Of a stretch of DNA of 64,000 nucleotides, positions 16,696-25,811 are shown piece after piece; positions within the stretch are counted from its first letter, which is position 1, and every line of letters begins with the position of its first letter. This stretch comes from Chryseobacterium soldanellicola (GTDB lineage: Bacteria; Bacteroidota; Bacteroidia; Flavobacteriales; Weeksellaceae), in contig NZ_FNKL01000004.1 of the NCBI RefSeq assembly GCF_900100115.1, positions 372,001 through 436,000 of the forward strand, given 5' to 3'. The position numbers and the translations under genes were made by a program. The notes below the pieces were generated by a model. That model saw nothing but the letters and a program-made list of their open reading frames with translations, was not told where the DNA came from and ran no database searches.

Positions 16696-17997
16696 TCATT
16701 TATTCTTATTAGTTTTTCTCACAGAGCCGTCTTCATAAAGTCTGTTTAAAGCAACGGCTTCGTTATTTTCTTCGATAAACTGAATTCTCAGATAAGGTAT
16801 TTCGTCTACTATATAGGTGTCTTTTGACAAACCTATCAGATGATAAATAGAATTCTTGCCTTTCTGGTAGGTCAATTGCCCGTTTTCATTCCTTATTACA
16901 ATATCACCATATAGGCCAACATATTTTGCAGCAAAAGCATTGTTCGGAAACGGTTTGCTTTTCGCTTTCAGATTATCAATATGCCATTTGTAAGTATTGG
17001 TTGTGTCTTTGCTGGTTTTTAATAAGTTTTCTAAAGAAGTGATGTATGCGGTATTAAAAGCTTCTTCAGATTTGGTTTCAATATCAGGAATTACGCCAAC
17101 GCCTTCCCAATCTGTATCCTTAGTAGGATCGCCAATAGATCTGCCATAAGGGACAAATACCGTGAAACGGTTGGTAGCAGCCCGTTGCTCTGTAATATGT
17201 GCGCCACCGGCCGTTTTCTCGCCAATTATTATGGCCCGTTTCAGTACTTTTAACCGTTGGGTAATGGCTTCGGCCGCTGAAAAGGTAATATTGCTGGTCA
17301 AAATATAAACTGGAGTGTTTGGCATCCGTTTTCCCGGTACATGTGGCAAAGTCCATTCCTGAATGATTTTGTTATTTTCCCTTAAATGTAACTCGGCAAG
17401 TTGGACAGGCTCCCCGTCAAATAGGTAACTTGCAACTAATGTTCCCATGTTTGAACCGCCGCGATTTTCTCTAAAATCAATTATTAAAGCATCAGCATTA
17501 GATAAAAAATTCATCGCGGCAACGCCCGTCTCGCCGCCAAATTTGATGTCCATCATGCCATCCAGCTTTAAGTAGCCGATATTTCCCGGCAAGATTTTGA
17601 TCTCCTTAAATCCAAAATTCTCTTTCTTCCAAATGGGCAAATCTCTATATAAAATATCAAGGCTATCCTGCTTTGAGTTTGCCTTTCTGGCTGCTGATAC
17701 CCATTCGGGGTCGAAGAAAACCCGGATATGTTTATCGTGACTTACCGAAAATAAGTCTTGTGTAAGTTTTGATGCAAATTCAACCGGGTCTGTAAAGGAA
17801 GCATAAACTTTTTTCTTGAGATTACCAGTAATCAGCTTTCCCATATTTAATCCTATGTCTGGAAACACATAGGAATTGATCATTGTTTTACTCACGGCAT
17901 TGACAACTTCAATTTTTTCTGTTTCAGAAATTGTTGTTTGAGCGTCTATTTCAAAGTGTGTGATTAAAAAAAAGATAAAAGAAACGAAGTATTTCAT
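16696..17997 (-). CDS. S41 family peptidase
   Basis: About 433 residues from the ATG at 17997 (the open frame begins at a TTG four codons earlier). A signal peptide ends in EIDAQ. An N-terminal helical region (about 25-130) precedes the S41 domain: PGNIGYLKLDGMMDIKFGG, DALIIDFRENRGGSNMGTL, the nucleophile segment ILTSNITFSAAEAI and IGEKTAGGAH with the probable general-base Lys. No PDZ domain is seen. It is a periplasmic serine peptidase of the C-terminal-processing/IRBP-like type. A C-terminal domain after about residue 340 is unassigned. Confidence 0.85.
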   Translation of the reverse strand: MKYFVSFIFFLITHFEIDAQTTISETEKIEVVNAVSKTMINSYVFPDIGLNMGKLITGNLKKKVYASFTDPVEFASKLTQDLFSVSHDKHIRVFFDPEWVSAARKANSKQDSLDILYRDLPIWKKENFGFKEIKILPGNIGYLKLDGMMDIKFGGETGVAAMNFLSNADALIIDFRENRGGSNMGTLVASYLFDGEPVQLAELHLRENNKIIQEWTLPHVPGKRMPNTPVYILTSNITFSAAEAITQRLKVLKRAIIIGEKTAGGAHITEQRAATNRFTVFVPYGRSIGDPTKDTDWEGVGVIPDIETKSEEAFNTAYITSLENLLKTSKDTTNTYKWHIDNLKAKSKPFPNNAFAAKYVGLYGDIVIRNENGQLTYQKGKNSIYHLIGLSKDTYIVDEIPYLRIQFIEENNEAVALNRLYEDGSVRKTNKNK

Positions 17998-18009
17998 AAT
18001 TAGTATCAA

Positions 18010-18649
18010 TTTTATTTAGATAATTAATTGGATTTATTTAATATCAGTCCATTCAATTAAGCAATCTGCAATATATTTTAAACCAGATCTTTCAGACTTT
18101 TTTCTCGTTGTAAATTGATTTATTAGCAGTGCAGATACTAAAATTTTGATCAGGAAAGTAATCTGAAAATAGAATGATTGTTGACCTATTCCGGTCGAGT
18201 TTGTAGTAGACCATTATTTGTTTTTTAGCTATCACTATATTATTAGTTATTCAAAAATAATAACTAATACAGATTCTATCACTATTTTTATAGTTAAAAT
18301 AGTGTTAAACAAATTTCCCAGAAGTGGAGAAGGTTTAGAGACAATTATTAAAGTTTAAATGCTAGAGTGGAAAATTAGGACAGTTTAAGCAGTAATTGAA
18401 ATATATGTTATACAATAAGCCTTTTATACTGCTAATCTAGTGCATATAATCGCCTCAAATCTTGTAGAAAAAAGTTCGAATTTTGTCAGGAAAGGGCAAG
18501 GTTTTTAATAAAAAGAGAATTTGTATATTATTGATAATTAAATAATTACATTTTCTCTTTTCTATTTTGTCCAATTGTACTTAAATTCAGAAATATTATT
18601 TTTTAATCTATCTGAATATTAAAACAGATAAATTAGATCTGTGATAAGC
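18010..18649. other. 640-bp gene-free AT-rich stretch
   Basis: No frame of convincing length or composition on either strand. The one notable structure is a long AT-rich hairpin at 18511-18561. It separates two leftward units. Confidence 0.6.
18511..18561. repeat. Long AT-rich stem-loop
   Basis: AAAAGAGAATTTGTA (18511-18525) pairs with TACATTTTCTCTTTT (18547-18561), 13 of 15 positions. ATTATT and AATAAT pair inside. It could be a terminator for a flanking unit or part of a small repeated element. Confidence 0.45.
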
Positions 18650-19012
18650 CTAAACTGCCAGAAAAAGGTACAATGATTTTATTTTTCCTTCTTCAATGAT
18701 TGCCACATCTGCACCTGCAGCTACAGATTGTTGACCGGAAATACCGAGTTGCCAACTGATGTGTTGAATATTGTGATTGGATTTGGGAGCTGTAGTAAGC
18801 TTAAATTCAAAATTGTCAGGCCAGTCTTGCTGTAATTTTTGAATAAGATTATCAATAGCCTCATAACCTATGAAAGGTTCGCTCTGGTCATTTTCAAAGA
18901 ACTTGATGTCAGGAGCGTAGATTTTCTCCATTAATTTCAGCCTTTCACCTGAATTACGATTATTCCAAATTAATAATAAGCTGTCCTGTAAAAGAATTGA
19001 TTGAGTTTCCAT
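18650..19012 (-). CDS. SnoaL-like / NTF2-fold protein
   Basis: A 120-residue protein with the cone-shaped NTF2-like pattern: LLLIWNNRNSGERLKLMEKIYAPDIKFFENDQSEPFIGYEAIDNLIQKLQ, followed by strands FEFKLTTAPKSNHNIQHISWQLG. Such proteins are small-molecule isomerases, hydrolases or binding proteins. It lies next to the Crp/Fnr regulator on the same strand (106-bp gap) and may be under its control. No catalytic residues can be assigned. Confidence 0.75.
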   Translation of the reverse strand: METQSILLQDSLLLIWNNRNSGERLKLMEKIYAPDIKFFENDQSEPFIGYEAIDNLIQKLQQDWPDNFEFKLTTAPKSNHNIQHISWQLGISGQQSVAAGADVAIIEEGKIKSLYLFLAV

Positions 19013-19118
19013 ATTATTTAACTGTTTAATTATAATGTAAAATTATGAATTCCCATTTCTCCCGACGATGACCTTTATTAAGAATTTTTCTTGACATTTA
19101 TCAAGAGGAATACAGAGA

Positions 19119-19715
19119 TTACTTTTTCAACATATTTTTACGGATACGGCTCAATGTTTCAGGAGATATACCGAGATAGGAAGCGATCATATTTTGTGGA
19201 AAACGGTTCAGAAATTCCGGATAATTTTTTATCAGATTATCATAACGTTCCTCAGCACCCTCACTAATTGCAGAATGGATGCGTTTTTGGGTGGCTACAG
19301 CTCCTTTCCTGTCGATTTCTCTAATCATTAAATCGATGGCAGGTATAGAACCGGCGAGCTTCTGCATCTGGCCGTGTTCAATCATCAGTACTTCGGAATC
19401 TTCCAGCACTTCAATATTATATAGAGAAGGCGTATTGAAGTTATAACTTTCATAGTCTCCGAGCCACCAGTTTTCAATAGCAAACCTGATGATATGCTCC
19501 TGCCCTTTATCATTTACTGAATACATGCGGCCCGATCCCTTTACAATAAACGACATGTACCGGCATATATCCCCTTCCTGCAGGAGATACTGTTTCTTGC
19601 GTAAATGCTTTGCTTTAAAAGCAGATTCTAAAAGTTCTTTTTCCTGCGCATTTAAAATAAGGGCAGATTTAGACTCAACATAACTGAAAAAGGGTTCGAA
19701 AGAGATTATTGCCAA
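19119..19715 (-). CDS. Crp/Fnr-family transcriptional regulator
   Basis: A 198-residue regulator with an N-terminal cyclic-nucleotide-binding-like barrel (LQEGDICRYMSFIVKGSGRMY, then DYESYNFNTPSLYNIEVLED) and a C-terminal helix-turn-helix (NMIASYLGISPETLSRIRKNM). No ATG is available: the frame begins after an upstream stop and the first usable start is TTG at 19715. No iron-sulfur Cys cluster as in Fnr is visible. Flavobacterial relatives commonly control a neighbouring reductase; the divergent quinone oxidoreductase is the obvious candidate. Confidence 0.88.
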   Translation of the reverse strand: MAIISFEPFFSYVESKSALILNAQEKELLESAFKAKHLRKKQYLLQEGDICRYMSFIVKGSGRMYSVNDKGQEHIIRFAIENWWLGDYESYNFNTPSLYNIEVLEDSEVLMIEHGQMQKLAGSIPAIDLMIREIDRKGAVATQKRIHSAISEGAEERYDNLIKNYPEFLNRFPQNMIASYLGISPETLSRIRKNMLKK

Positions 19716-19823
19716 TGGAAGATGTATTAAAATTTATACGTAAAATTACAAAAACTACCCTATAATTGATAAATATCAATTAAAATTTACTGCATTTATC
19801 AATGTGCAGATTTCAGACTTACC

Positions 19824-19833
19824 GCAACTTTGT
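19824..19833 (+). promoter_or_regulatory. Putative promoter decamer GCAACTTTGT
   Basis: Same decamer as before the SDR at 11917. CAACTTTG differs from the -7 consensus TAnnTTTG at one position. It lies 33 bp before the quinone oxidoreductase ATG. Confidence 0.35.
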
Positions 19834-19866
19834 CCTGTCAAAAAAGTTTAATCAAAAATTAAAAAA

Positions 19867-20850
19867 ATGGTAAAAAATAATGAAAGCGGTATGATCCGCA
19901 TGCACAAACAAGGGGCACCTTCTGTATTAGAATATGGTAAAGCTACGGTTGGTAAACCTTCGGCAAATCAGGTTGTACTTCGTCAGGAAGCGATCGCACT
20001 GAACTTTGTGGATGTAATGTTTCGTAATGGGAGTTTTCCAATTAATGAATTTCCTGCAACAATAGGTGTTGAAGCTGCTGGAATTATAGAGTCTGTCGGA
20101 GAAAATGTGACAGATTTTCAAGCTGGAGACAGAGTGGGGTATTTTTTCTCTTTGGGAGCTTATACAGAACGCAGACTGATCAATGACTCAGAACTGATCA
20201 AACTTCCAGAAGATGTATCTTTTGACCAGGCAGCAGCCATTATGGCTAAAGGTTTAACTGCCAGAATGCTTATCAAACAGGCATATCCGGTAAAGCGGGG
20301 AGATATAATATTGGTGCATGCAGCCGCAGGAGGAGTTGGCTCATTGGTAAGCAGATGGGCAAAAGCGTTGGGAGCCACAGTAATCGGAACCATCGGAACC
20401 AACAGTAAACGAGCACAAGCTATTGCTAATGGAATTGATCATATAATTGCACTTGATACTGAGGATCTGGTTGAATCTGTGAGAAGCTTTACAAATGGTA
20501 CCGGGGTTGACGCTGTTTTTGACGGTGTTGGAAAAGCCACATTTAAGTCATCTCTTGAGGTGATTAAAAATAAAGGAACCTACATACTTTTTGGGTCTTC
20601 TTCAGGAACACCGGAGATTGATAACGAGACTTTGAGTGTAAAAAAAATTACGCTGGTGCGTCCTGCTCTTAGCAATTACCTTCCGGACAGGGCCAGTGTG
20701 GATGTTGCAACGGCAGATGTATTCGAAGCGCTGCGCAACGGTATATTGGGAGATATTAATCCTACAGTCTATCCTTTAGCGGATGCGGCAAAAGCTCATC
20801 AGGATCTTGAATCCGGGATTACCAAAGGATCAGTAATATTTCATGTATAA
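19867..20850 (+). CDS. NADPH:quinone oxidoreductase (zinc-free MDR family)
   Basis: A 327-residue medium-chain dehydrogenase. The N-terminal GroES-like part has ALNFVDVMFRNGSFP and EAAGIIESVGENVTDFQAGDRV. The Rossmann part has VHAAAGGVGSLVSRWAKALGATVIGT, the AAGGVG cofactor loop, and later VDAVFDGVGKATFKSSLEVI. The structural and catalytic zinc ligands of alcohol dehydrogenases are absent, as in quinone oxidoreductases. It is divergent from the Crp/Fnr gene and followed after 17 bp by a broken SDR gene. Confidence 0.9.
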   Translation: MVKNNESGMIRMHKQGAPSVLEYGKATVGKPSANQVVLRQEAIALNFVDVMFRNGSFPINEFPATIGVEAAGIIESVGENVTDFQAGDRVGYFFSLGAYTERRLINDSELIKLPEDVSFDQAAAIMAKGLTARMLIKQAYPVKRGDIILVHAAAGGVGSLVSRWAKALGATVIGTIGTNSKRAQAIANGIDHIIALDTEDLVESVRSFTNGTGVDAVFDGVGKATFKSSLEVIKNKGTYILFGSSSGTPEIDNETLSVKKITLVRPALSNYLPDRASVDVATADVFEALRNGILGDINPTVYPLADAAKAHQDLESGITKGSVIFHV

Positions 20851-20867
20851 TTAAAAATCAAAATAAA

Positions 20868-21024
20868 ATGTCCAAATTGAAAAACGAAACACCATTTATT
20901 ACCGGCTGAATCTGCGGCATCAAAGCAGGAATTATAAGACGGTTAGGGGCCAAGACTGGAAATGTCATTTTCACCTATGTCTGAACAGAAATCATCAGAA
21001 TTCGTGAATGAAATACAAGCTTAA
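20868..21024 (+). pseudogene. Decayed SDR gene, N-terminal remnant
   Basis: From ATG 20868 the frame reads MSKLKNETPFITG, then a TGA, then CGIKAGIIRRLGAKTGNVIFTYV and a second stop. This is the start of a classical SDR (compare MSKLENKVAVITGASKGIG at 7279) with the cofactor loop destroyed. One base of shift gives SEQKSSEFVNEIQA and then a third stop at 21024. Only about the first 50 residues of the original protein survive. The convergent M13 peptidase gene ends 26 bp further on. Confidence 0.75.
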
Positions 21025-21049
21025 GGTTTTAGATACAAATCCTTAATGG

Positions 21050-23089
21050 TTACCAAATCTCTATCCCTTTGGTATTCATATTGGCTGAATCTTTTTTATA
21101 GCAGCTCCATGCCTGTTTAAATTCCTGCATTTGTGCCAGCGGGCCATTTATCCTAAATCTGAAAGGTACATGAGGATTGGTTTTTAGTTCATTACGCAAA
21201 GCCTCAGGACTGATGTTGCCATGCCACATTTGTGCCCATCCTAAAAAGAAACGTTGCTGCCAGGTAAAGCCGTTGATGGGTGCAGGCTGCTTTTTTTTAT
21301 CATAACTTTTTTTAAGCGCATGATAGGCCAAAGTAAGGCCTCCAAGATCGGCTATGTTTTCACTTATGGTAAGTTGTCCGTTAATGTGTAGTCCCGGCTG
21401 TCCCTCGATTCGGTTAAAATAATTAATGTATTGTTTTGTGAGGTTTTCAAAATTACGTCTGTCTGTTGCTGTCCACCAGTTATTTAAATTACCTGAAGCG
21501 TCAAACTTAGAGCCTCTGTCATCGAAAGCATGAGTTATTTCATGCCCTATCGCGGCGATTATAGCACCATAATTTATGGCATCATCTGCTTTGTGATTAT
21601 AAAAAGGTGGCTGCAGGATACCAGCAGGGAAACAGGCGCTGTTAGTATATTGATCGTAGAAAGCGTCAACGGTCTGCGGTGTTGCATGCCATTCGTTTTT
21701 ATCTACCGGCTTGTCAATTTTATTAATGTTCTCTTTATGATGAAAAACTGCCACAGAAATAACATTGTCTATCAATCTTAATGGCTGTATGGTGATCCCC
21801 GAATAGTCGGGCCATTTTTCCGGATAGCCGATCTTGAAGGTCATTGCCTTTAATTTATGATGTGCTGATGCTTTGGTACTGTTACTCATCCAGCTTAGGC
21901 TGTCTATACGCTGATGATAGACCCAACGCACATTTTCAATCATTTCACTTATCTTTTGTTTGTCTGTTTTCAGGAAATATTTCTGAACAAAAAGTTTACC
22001 TAAAGGCATACCCAGTGCTTGTTCCAACTCTTTAATTGCCATATCCCTGCGACTTTTTTGTTCTTTTTTTCCAGCCATTACTGTTTCGAAAAAATCAAAA
22101 TGGGGTTTGCTGTATTTTTGTGGCAGGTAGGGTGCAAAATGGGATAGAAGCTGCCACCGGGTGTATAATTTTAATGTAGCTAATGGTGTTTTATGTAGAA
22201 GAGTGGTTAAATTGCCCATATACGCCCGGTCTTCAATAACAGCAGTCTGGGTAACTATTCCTTGTGCCTTTAAAAACACATCCCAATTAAATTGTGGTGC
22301 TATGCGGCTTAGCTCACCGACGGGCATCTTATTATAGGTTTTTATCTGGTCGCGCAACATCAGACCAGAAAGCTGTAAATGGGCTATGTTTTGTTCCAGC
22401 TCATAGATTGTGGAACCGGGGGAGGCATCTTTAAACCCAGCACTTTTATACATAATATCTATGTGACGGATCATTTTGTCTTTTAGGGTAGCATTTTTAG
22501 GTTCACTTAGCGCATAATAGCTTTTATCACCCAAAGTTAGTCCGCCTTGGCCCAGGTATAGGATATTCATTCGGTTGTTATGAGCATCCGCTTCTACCTT
22601 ATAGCTAATAAAAGTTGGGACACCGAGCTTTTGTAATTCCCCGGAGACGTTTATCCATTCGGTATAATTTTTAACATGATCGATACGCTTAAAATAGTTG
22701 TCAAGCGGTGAAAGGCCTAATTTTTCTATGGTAGCTGTATCCATATAAGATCGGTAAAAAACAGCGATCTGCTGCGATTCTGAATGTGATTTGAGATCAG
22801 GTAGTTTACTTATGCTATCTACAATGCCTTGTAGTTTCGCTTTGTTGTCACGATCAAGAATTTCAAAGGCGCCCCACCTGCTTTCAGTAGCGGGAAGCGG
22901 GTTTTTCTTCTTCCAGTTACCGTTAGCAAAGCCATCAAAATCAGTACACGGGTTTTTAGTGGAATCGATATTGCTGTTATCAAAACCGGAATTGTCGGAA
23001 ACCGAACTGATGTTCGCCTTCTTTTCGTTTTTACACGAAAAGATAATCACTATTATAACTAAAAGTGCTGTCAGCTTTTGGCTTTTCAT
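21050..23089 (-). CDS. M13 family metallopeptidase (PepO/neprilysin-like)
   Basis: A 679-residue zinc peptidase of usual family length. The N-terminus is a lipoprotein signal (LLVIIVIIFSC, Cys19). The long helical N-domain (PCTDFDGFANGNWKKKNPLP) leads to the catalytic domain with NAFYD-like DAFYDQYTNSACFPAGILQPPF, the zinc site HEITH (His516, Glu517, His520) followed by AFDDRGSKFD, and ENIADLGGLTLAY carrying the third ligand. The C-terminus has the M13-typical NPHVPFRFRINGPLAQMQEF and ends in CYKKDSANMNTKGIEIW rather than the common CxVW. It is likely surface or periplasmic. Confidence 0.93.
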   Translation of the reverse strand: MKSQKLTALLVIIVIIFSCKNEKKANISSVSDNSGFDNSNIDSTKNPCTDFDGFANGNWKKKNPLPATESRWGAFEILDRDNKAKLQGIVDSISKLPDLKSHSESQQIAVFYRSYMDTATIEKLGLSPLDNYFKRIDHVKNYTEWINVSGELQKLGVPTFISYKVEADAHNNRMNILYLGQGGLTLGDKSYYALSEPKNATLKDKMIRHIDIMYKSAGFKDASPGSTIYELEQNIAHLQLSGLMLRDQIKTYNKMPVGELSRIAPQFNWDVFLKAQGIVTQTAVIEDRAYMGNLTTLLHKTPLATLKLYTRWQLLSHFAPYLPQKYSKPHFDFFETVMAGKKEQKSRRDMAIKELEQALGMPLGKLFVQKYFLKTDKQKISEMIENVRWVYHQRIDSLSWMSNSTKASAHHKLKAMTFKIGYPEKWPDYSGITIQPLRLIDNVISVAVFHHKENINKIDKPVDKNEWHATPQTVDAFYDQYTNSACFPAGILQPPFYNHKADDAINYGAIIAAIGHEITHAFDDRGSKFDASGNLNNWWTATDRRNFENLTKQYINYFNRIEGQPGLHINGQLTISENIADLGGLTLAYHALKKSYDKKKQPAPINGFTWQQRFFLGWAQMWHGNISPEALRNELKTNPHVPFRFRINGPLAQMQEFKQAWSCYKKDSANMNTKGIEIW

Positions 23090-23486
23090 AATAAGAATAT
23101 GTACAATTAATTTGAAACAATATTTAAGCCATTGATAAATTTGAAATATTTCTTCAGAGTTCCAAATAATACAGGCTCTACAATAAAATATAATTATCCA
23201 TTAATTGGCTTTGTGAATGACAATATCATAATTTTTTTTTCACATTAATTACAACTATACGGTAATGAATTTATATTGTAGACAAATTTTGACAACGGAA
23301 TAGACAAATGTCTATAAAATAATATATTAAATCATTAAAAAACCATCTTATATTTACCTGGTAGGTTTTTATACAAAATGAAAGCACGATTGACAGCGAA
23401 AATCTTCTTTAAAAAAGAATTAGCTATTCTCTTTTTGACTTAATCATTTTTTCATTTAATTAAAAACATGCTATTAAAACTAAAAA
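23090..23486. other. Gene-free stretch, divergent promoter region
   Basis: AT-rich, with no credible frame. It holds a terminator-like hairpin at 23337-23370 and two copies of TAGACAAAT (23279, 23301) 22 bp apart. It probably carries the promoters of the flanking genes. Confidence 0.5.
23337..23370 (+). terminator. Terminator-like hairpin
   Basis: AAAAAACC (23337-23344) pairs with GGTTTTT (23364-23370) around a loop containing ATC/GGT. No rightward gene ends just before it, so its role is unclear. Confidence 0.35.
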
Positions 23487-23732
23487 ATGGAAAAAAATAA
23501 ACCTGAGTATGCCACTTCTCCTTTCCGCGAGATTCCGGATTTGATCTCTCATGAAATAAAAGATCTTTACGGGCTGGAAATTCCTGAAAATAAAGAAGAT
23601 GAAAAAATAGTTTATATAGTACACAAATCTTATTTTGGGATTTTTCGCAAAGAAATTCACATCAGCCTTTTTTCGGGCCGGGCTATAGATTATCGTATCG
23701 TTTATAGTATTTTGGGACTTCCTCTGAAATAA
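23487..23732 (+). CDS. Small conserved-looking protein, 81 residues
   Basis: A compact mixed-charge protein without signal peptide or membrane segment (KNKPEYATSPFREIPDLISH, then VYIVHKSYFGIFRKEIHISLF, ending AIDYRIVYSILGLPLK). The composition looks like real coding sequence and the ATG follows an A-rich leader. I do not recognise the family. It stands alone, far from its neighbours. Confidence 0.55.
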   Translation: MEKNKPEYATSPFREIPDLISHEIKDLYGLEIPENKEDEKIVYIVHKSYFGIFRKEIHISLFSGRAIDYRIVYSILGLPLK

Positions 23733-23979
23733 AACCTATAACCTTAATGATTTTAACTAAAGTTTTCATCATTTTAGCGAAATTTTTTGGTTAAATTACT
23801 TTCATAAGCCTGATAATTAATATACCTGTAAATTATTATCATTCATAAAATTAAATTACGGGATGATAAGTTTAGTTTAATTACACTATATTACTGTCAT
23901 GCTTCAACCATTTTAAGGAATATTATTGGTATATAGATAGTTACGATTTAATTGCGAGCCGCAGTTGAAAATTTCTCTT

Positions 23980-23987
23980 TATATTTG
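23980..23987 (+). promoter_or_regulatory. -7 promoter element (TATATTTG)
   Basis: Matches TAnnTTTG, 19 bp before the ATG of the serine hydrolase gene. No well-spaced -33 TTTG is visible. Confidence 0.5.
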
Positions 23988-24006
23988 ATAGCCAAAAACT
24001 TTAACA

Positions 24007-25119
24007 ATGAAAACATTCCTGGCAATTGTTTTTTCCTTTTTAATGCTGACAGGCAGCTTCGCGCAGGAAGCCCAAATGATTAACCTTAAAATCAGCACAG
24101 ATAATCCAATGCGTAACCGATTGGACTCGCTTATTGACCAGCGGGTAAAAACCTATTTTAAAGATAAACGCGCAGTAGGGCTTTCGCTCGGTGTGGTGAT
24201 CAGCGGAAAAACATCATTCTATAATTATGGGGAAACTGCGCAGGGAAATCAGATACTTCCTTCTGAAACTACTTTGTACGAAATAGGTTCAATGACTAAA
24301 ACATTTACCGGAATACTCCTTGCCCAAGCGGTATTAGACAAAAAAGTCGCATTGGACGACGACATCCGCAAATACATAAAAGGAGATTATCCAAACCTCA
24401 CCTATAAGGGCACTCCAATTAGAATTAGGGACCTGGCCAATCACACCTCACGGATAACCCGCATATTTCCTAATCTCTGGGAAAGGAAAAATTATAAAGA
24501 GGATAATCCCTATTCTGATTATACCCGGCAATTACTTTATCAGGGGCTCCATGAGATGAAAATGGATACCATTCCCGGAAGCCTTTATTCCTACTCAAAT
24601 ATGGCAGTAGGCTTACTTGGATGTATTTTAGAAGATGCTTATAAGGAGCAATATTTTAATCTAATCTCCCGTTATATTCTCAGTCCATTAAAAATGGAAA
24701 GTACAAGAATCAACCTTACAGGCATACCGCCAAAGGGCATTGCTTATCCTCATAATGCAAATCGGGAAGTGGTTCCTTTTTGGGATGTTCCTGAATTACC
24801 CGCATTAGGTGCCCTACGCTCAAACACAATGGACATGGTAAAATATATTATTGCCAACAATGCAGAAAAGCTTCAGCCGATAGCCTTATCCCATAAGCCT
24901 ACTTTTGGCAATGCACGTGAGGGGATGGGTATGAACTGGTTTATACACACCACACCTGAAGGCTACCAGGTTTTTGAGCATAGCGGTGGCACAGGTGGAT
25001 CAAGAAGCTCTCTGCAGTGCTTACCGAAACTAAATTCAGGTTTTGTGCTGCTTAGCAATAGCCTTGCTGACCGGAACGGGTTAGAAAAAGAACTTTTAGC
25101 TATTGTACAAACAAGGTAA
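24007..25119 (+). CDS. Serine hydrolase, class C beta-lactamase family
   Basis: A 370-residue secreted hydrolase. The signal peptide is MKTFLAIVFSFLMLTGSFAQ. The active-site motif SMTK is at 95-98 and YSN at 196-198. The third motif, normally KTG, is replaced by HSGGTGG near residue 327, the usual variant in esterase and D-aminopeptidase relatives. It is therefore more likely an esterase or peptidase acting on peptidoglycan-like or ester substrates than a true AmpC beta-lactamase, though beta-lactam hydrolysis cannot be excluded. Confidence 0.87.
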   Translation: MKTFLAIVFSFLMLTGSFAQEAQMINLKISTDNPMRNRLDSLIDQRVKTYFKDKRAVGLSLGVVISGKTSFYNYGETAQGNQILPSETTLYEIGSMTKTFTGILLAQAVLDKKVALDDDIRKYIKGDYPNLTYKGTPIRIRDLANHTSRITRIFPNLWERKNYKEDNPYSDYTRQLLYQGLHEMKMDTIPGSLYSYSNMAVGLLGCILEDAYKEQYFNLISRYILSPLKMESTRINLTGIPPKGIAYPHNANREVVPFWDVPELPALGALRSNTMDMVKYIIANNAEKLQPIALSHKPTFGNAREGMGMNWFIHTTPEGYQVFEHSGGTGGSRSSLQCLPKLNSGFVLLSNSLADRNGLEKELLAIVQTR

Positions 25120-25194
25120 TTTCAGAGAACCTATTACAGAGCAGGTTTTTAAGGAACAGAATAAATCCGAATAGTATGTTTCTTTATATTTTTT

Positions 25195-25785
25195 TTATAT
25201 TGTTACAGTATTGTTATTATAAGCCGATATAATTTGGTTCGTCCATTCTTCTACACTTTCCGGGGCCGGTCTATCAGCTCTGTCAAAGAAGAAATGATGA
25301 ATGATTTCAAGACCACAATAAGTGAAAATTCCTTTGTCGGATGTAAGTGAAAGTGCCTTGTTCATGCCTATACTCTCATATTCAGCGTGAGATTTTCCGT
25401 GTGTGTTTATTATGGTTGTCTGTTTGCCTGTCAGCAACCCCTTTTGAATACCCTGATCGTAACGATAAGCAAAACCATAACTGAAAACTCTGTCAATATA
25501 ACCTTTCATTATGGCGGGCATTCCCGTCCACCAGATTGGATAGATAAAGGTAATATGATCTGCCCAGGCAATGCAATCTTGTTCCTGCTTTACATCGGCG
25601 GCAACTTTCCCCATACGTTGTCCTGCCATATCCTCCAATGAAAGAATCGGGTCAAAATGGATTTGATACAAATCACGAACTTGAATTTCATGATTTTTTG
25701 ATTGCAGACTATTTATTACAGTCTGCAATAAGTGATGGTTCAAGCTGGCCTCATTAGGGTGCGCGTAAATGATTAAGTGTTTCAT
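25195..25785 (-). CDS. NAD(P)H-dependent oxidoreductase, flavodoxin fold
   Basis: A 196-residue protein of the KefF/NQO type. IYAHPNEASLNHHLLQTVINSLQSK is the FMN/FAD-binding phosphate loop region, and the family motif appears as FIYPIWWTGMPAIMKGYIDRVFSYGFAY. Members reduce quinones or electrophiles using NAD(P)H. The -7 element TACTTTTG lies 26 bp before the ATG. An AraC regulator is encoded 80 bp upstream on the same strand and may control it. Confidence 0.9.
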   Translation of the reverse strand: MKHLIIYAHPNEASLNHHLLQTVINSLQSKNHEIQVRDLYQIHFDPILSLEDMAGQRMGKVAADVKQEQDCIAWADHITFIYPIWWTGMPAIMKGYIDRVFSYGFAYRYDQGIQKGLLTGKQTTIINTHGKSHAEYESIGMNKALSLTSDKGIFTYCGLEIIHHFFFDRADRPAPESVEEWTNQIISAYNNNTVTI

Positions 25786-25811
25786 TGTTCTATCTTTTTT
25801 ATTTGATAGAA

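Noticed and set aside
23279..23309. TAGACAAAT repeated 22 bp apart
   Set aside because: A 9-bp repeat in very AT-rich sequence is not convincing as an operator without a regulator nearby.
24007..25119. Antibiotic-resistance beta-lactamase
   Set aside because: SxxK and YxN motifs are present but the KTG motif is replaced by HSGG, which is typical of esterase or peptidase relatives. Resistance cannot be claimed.
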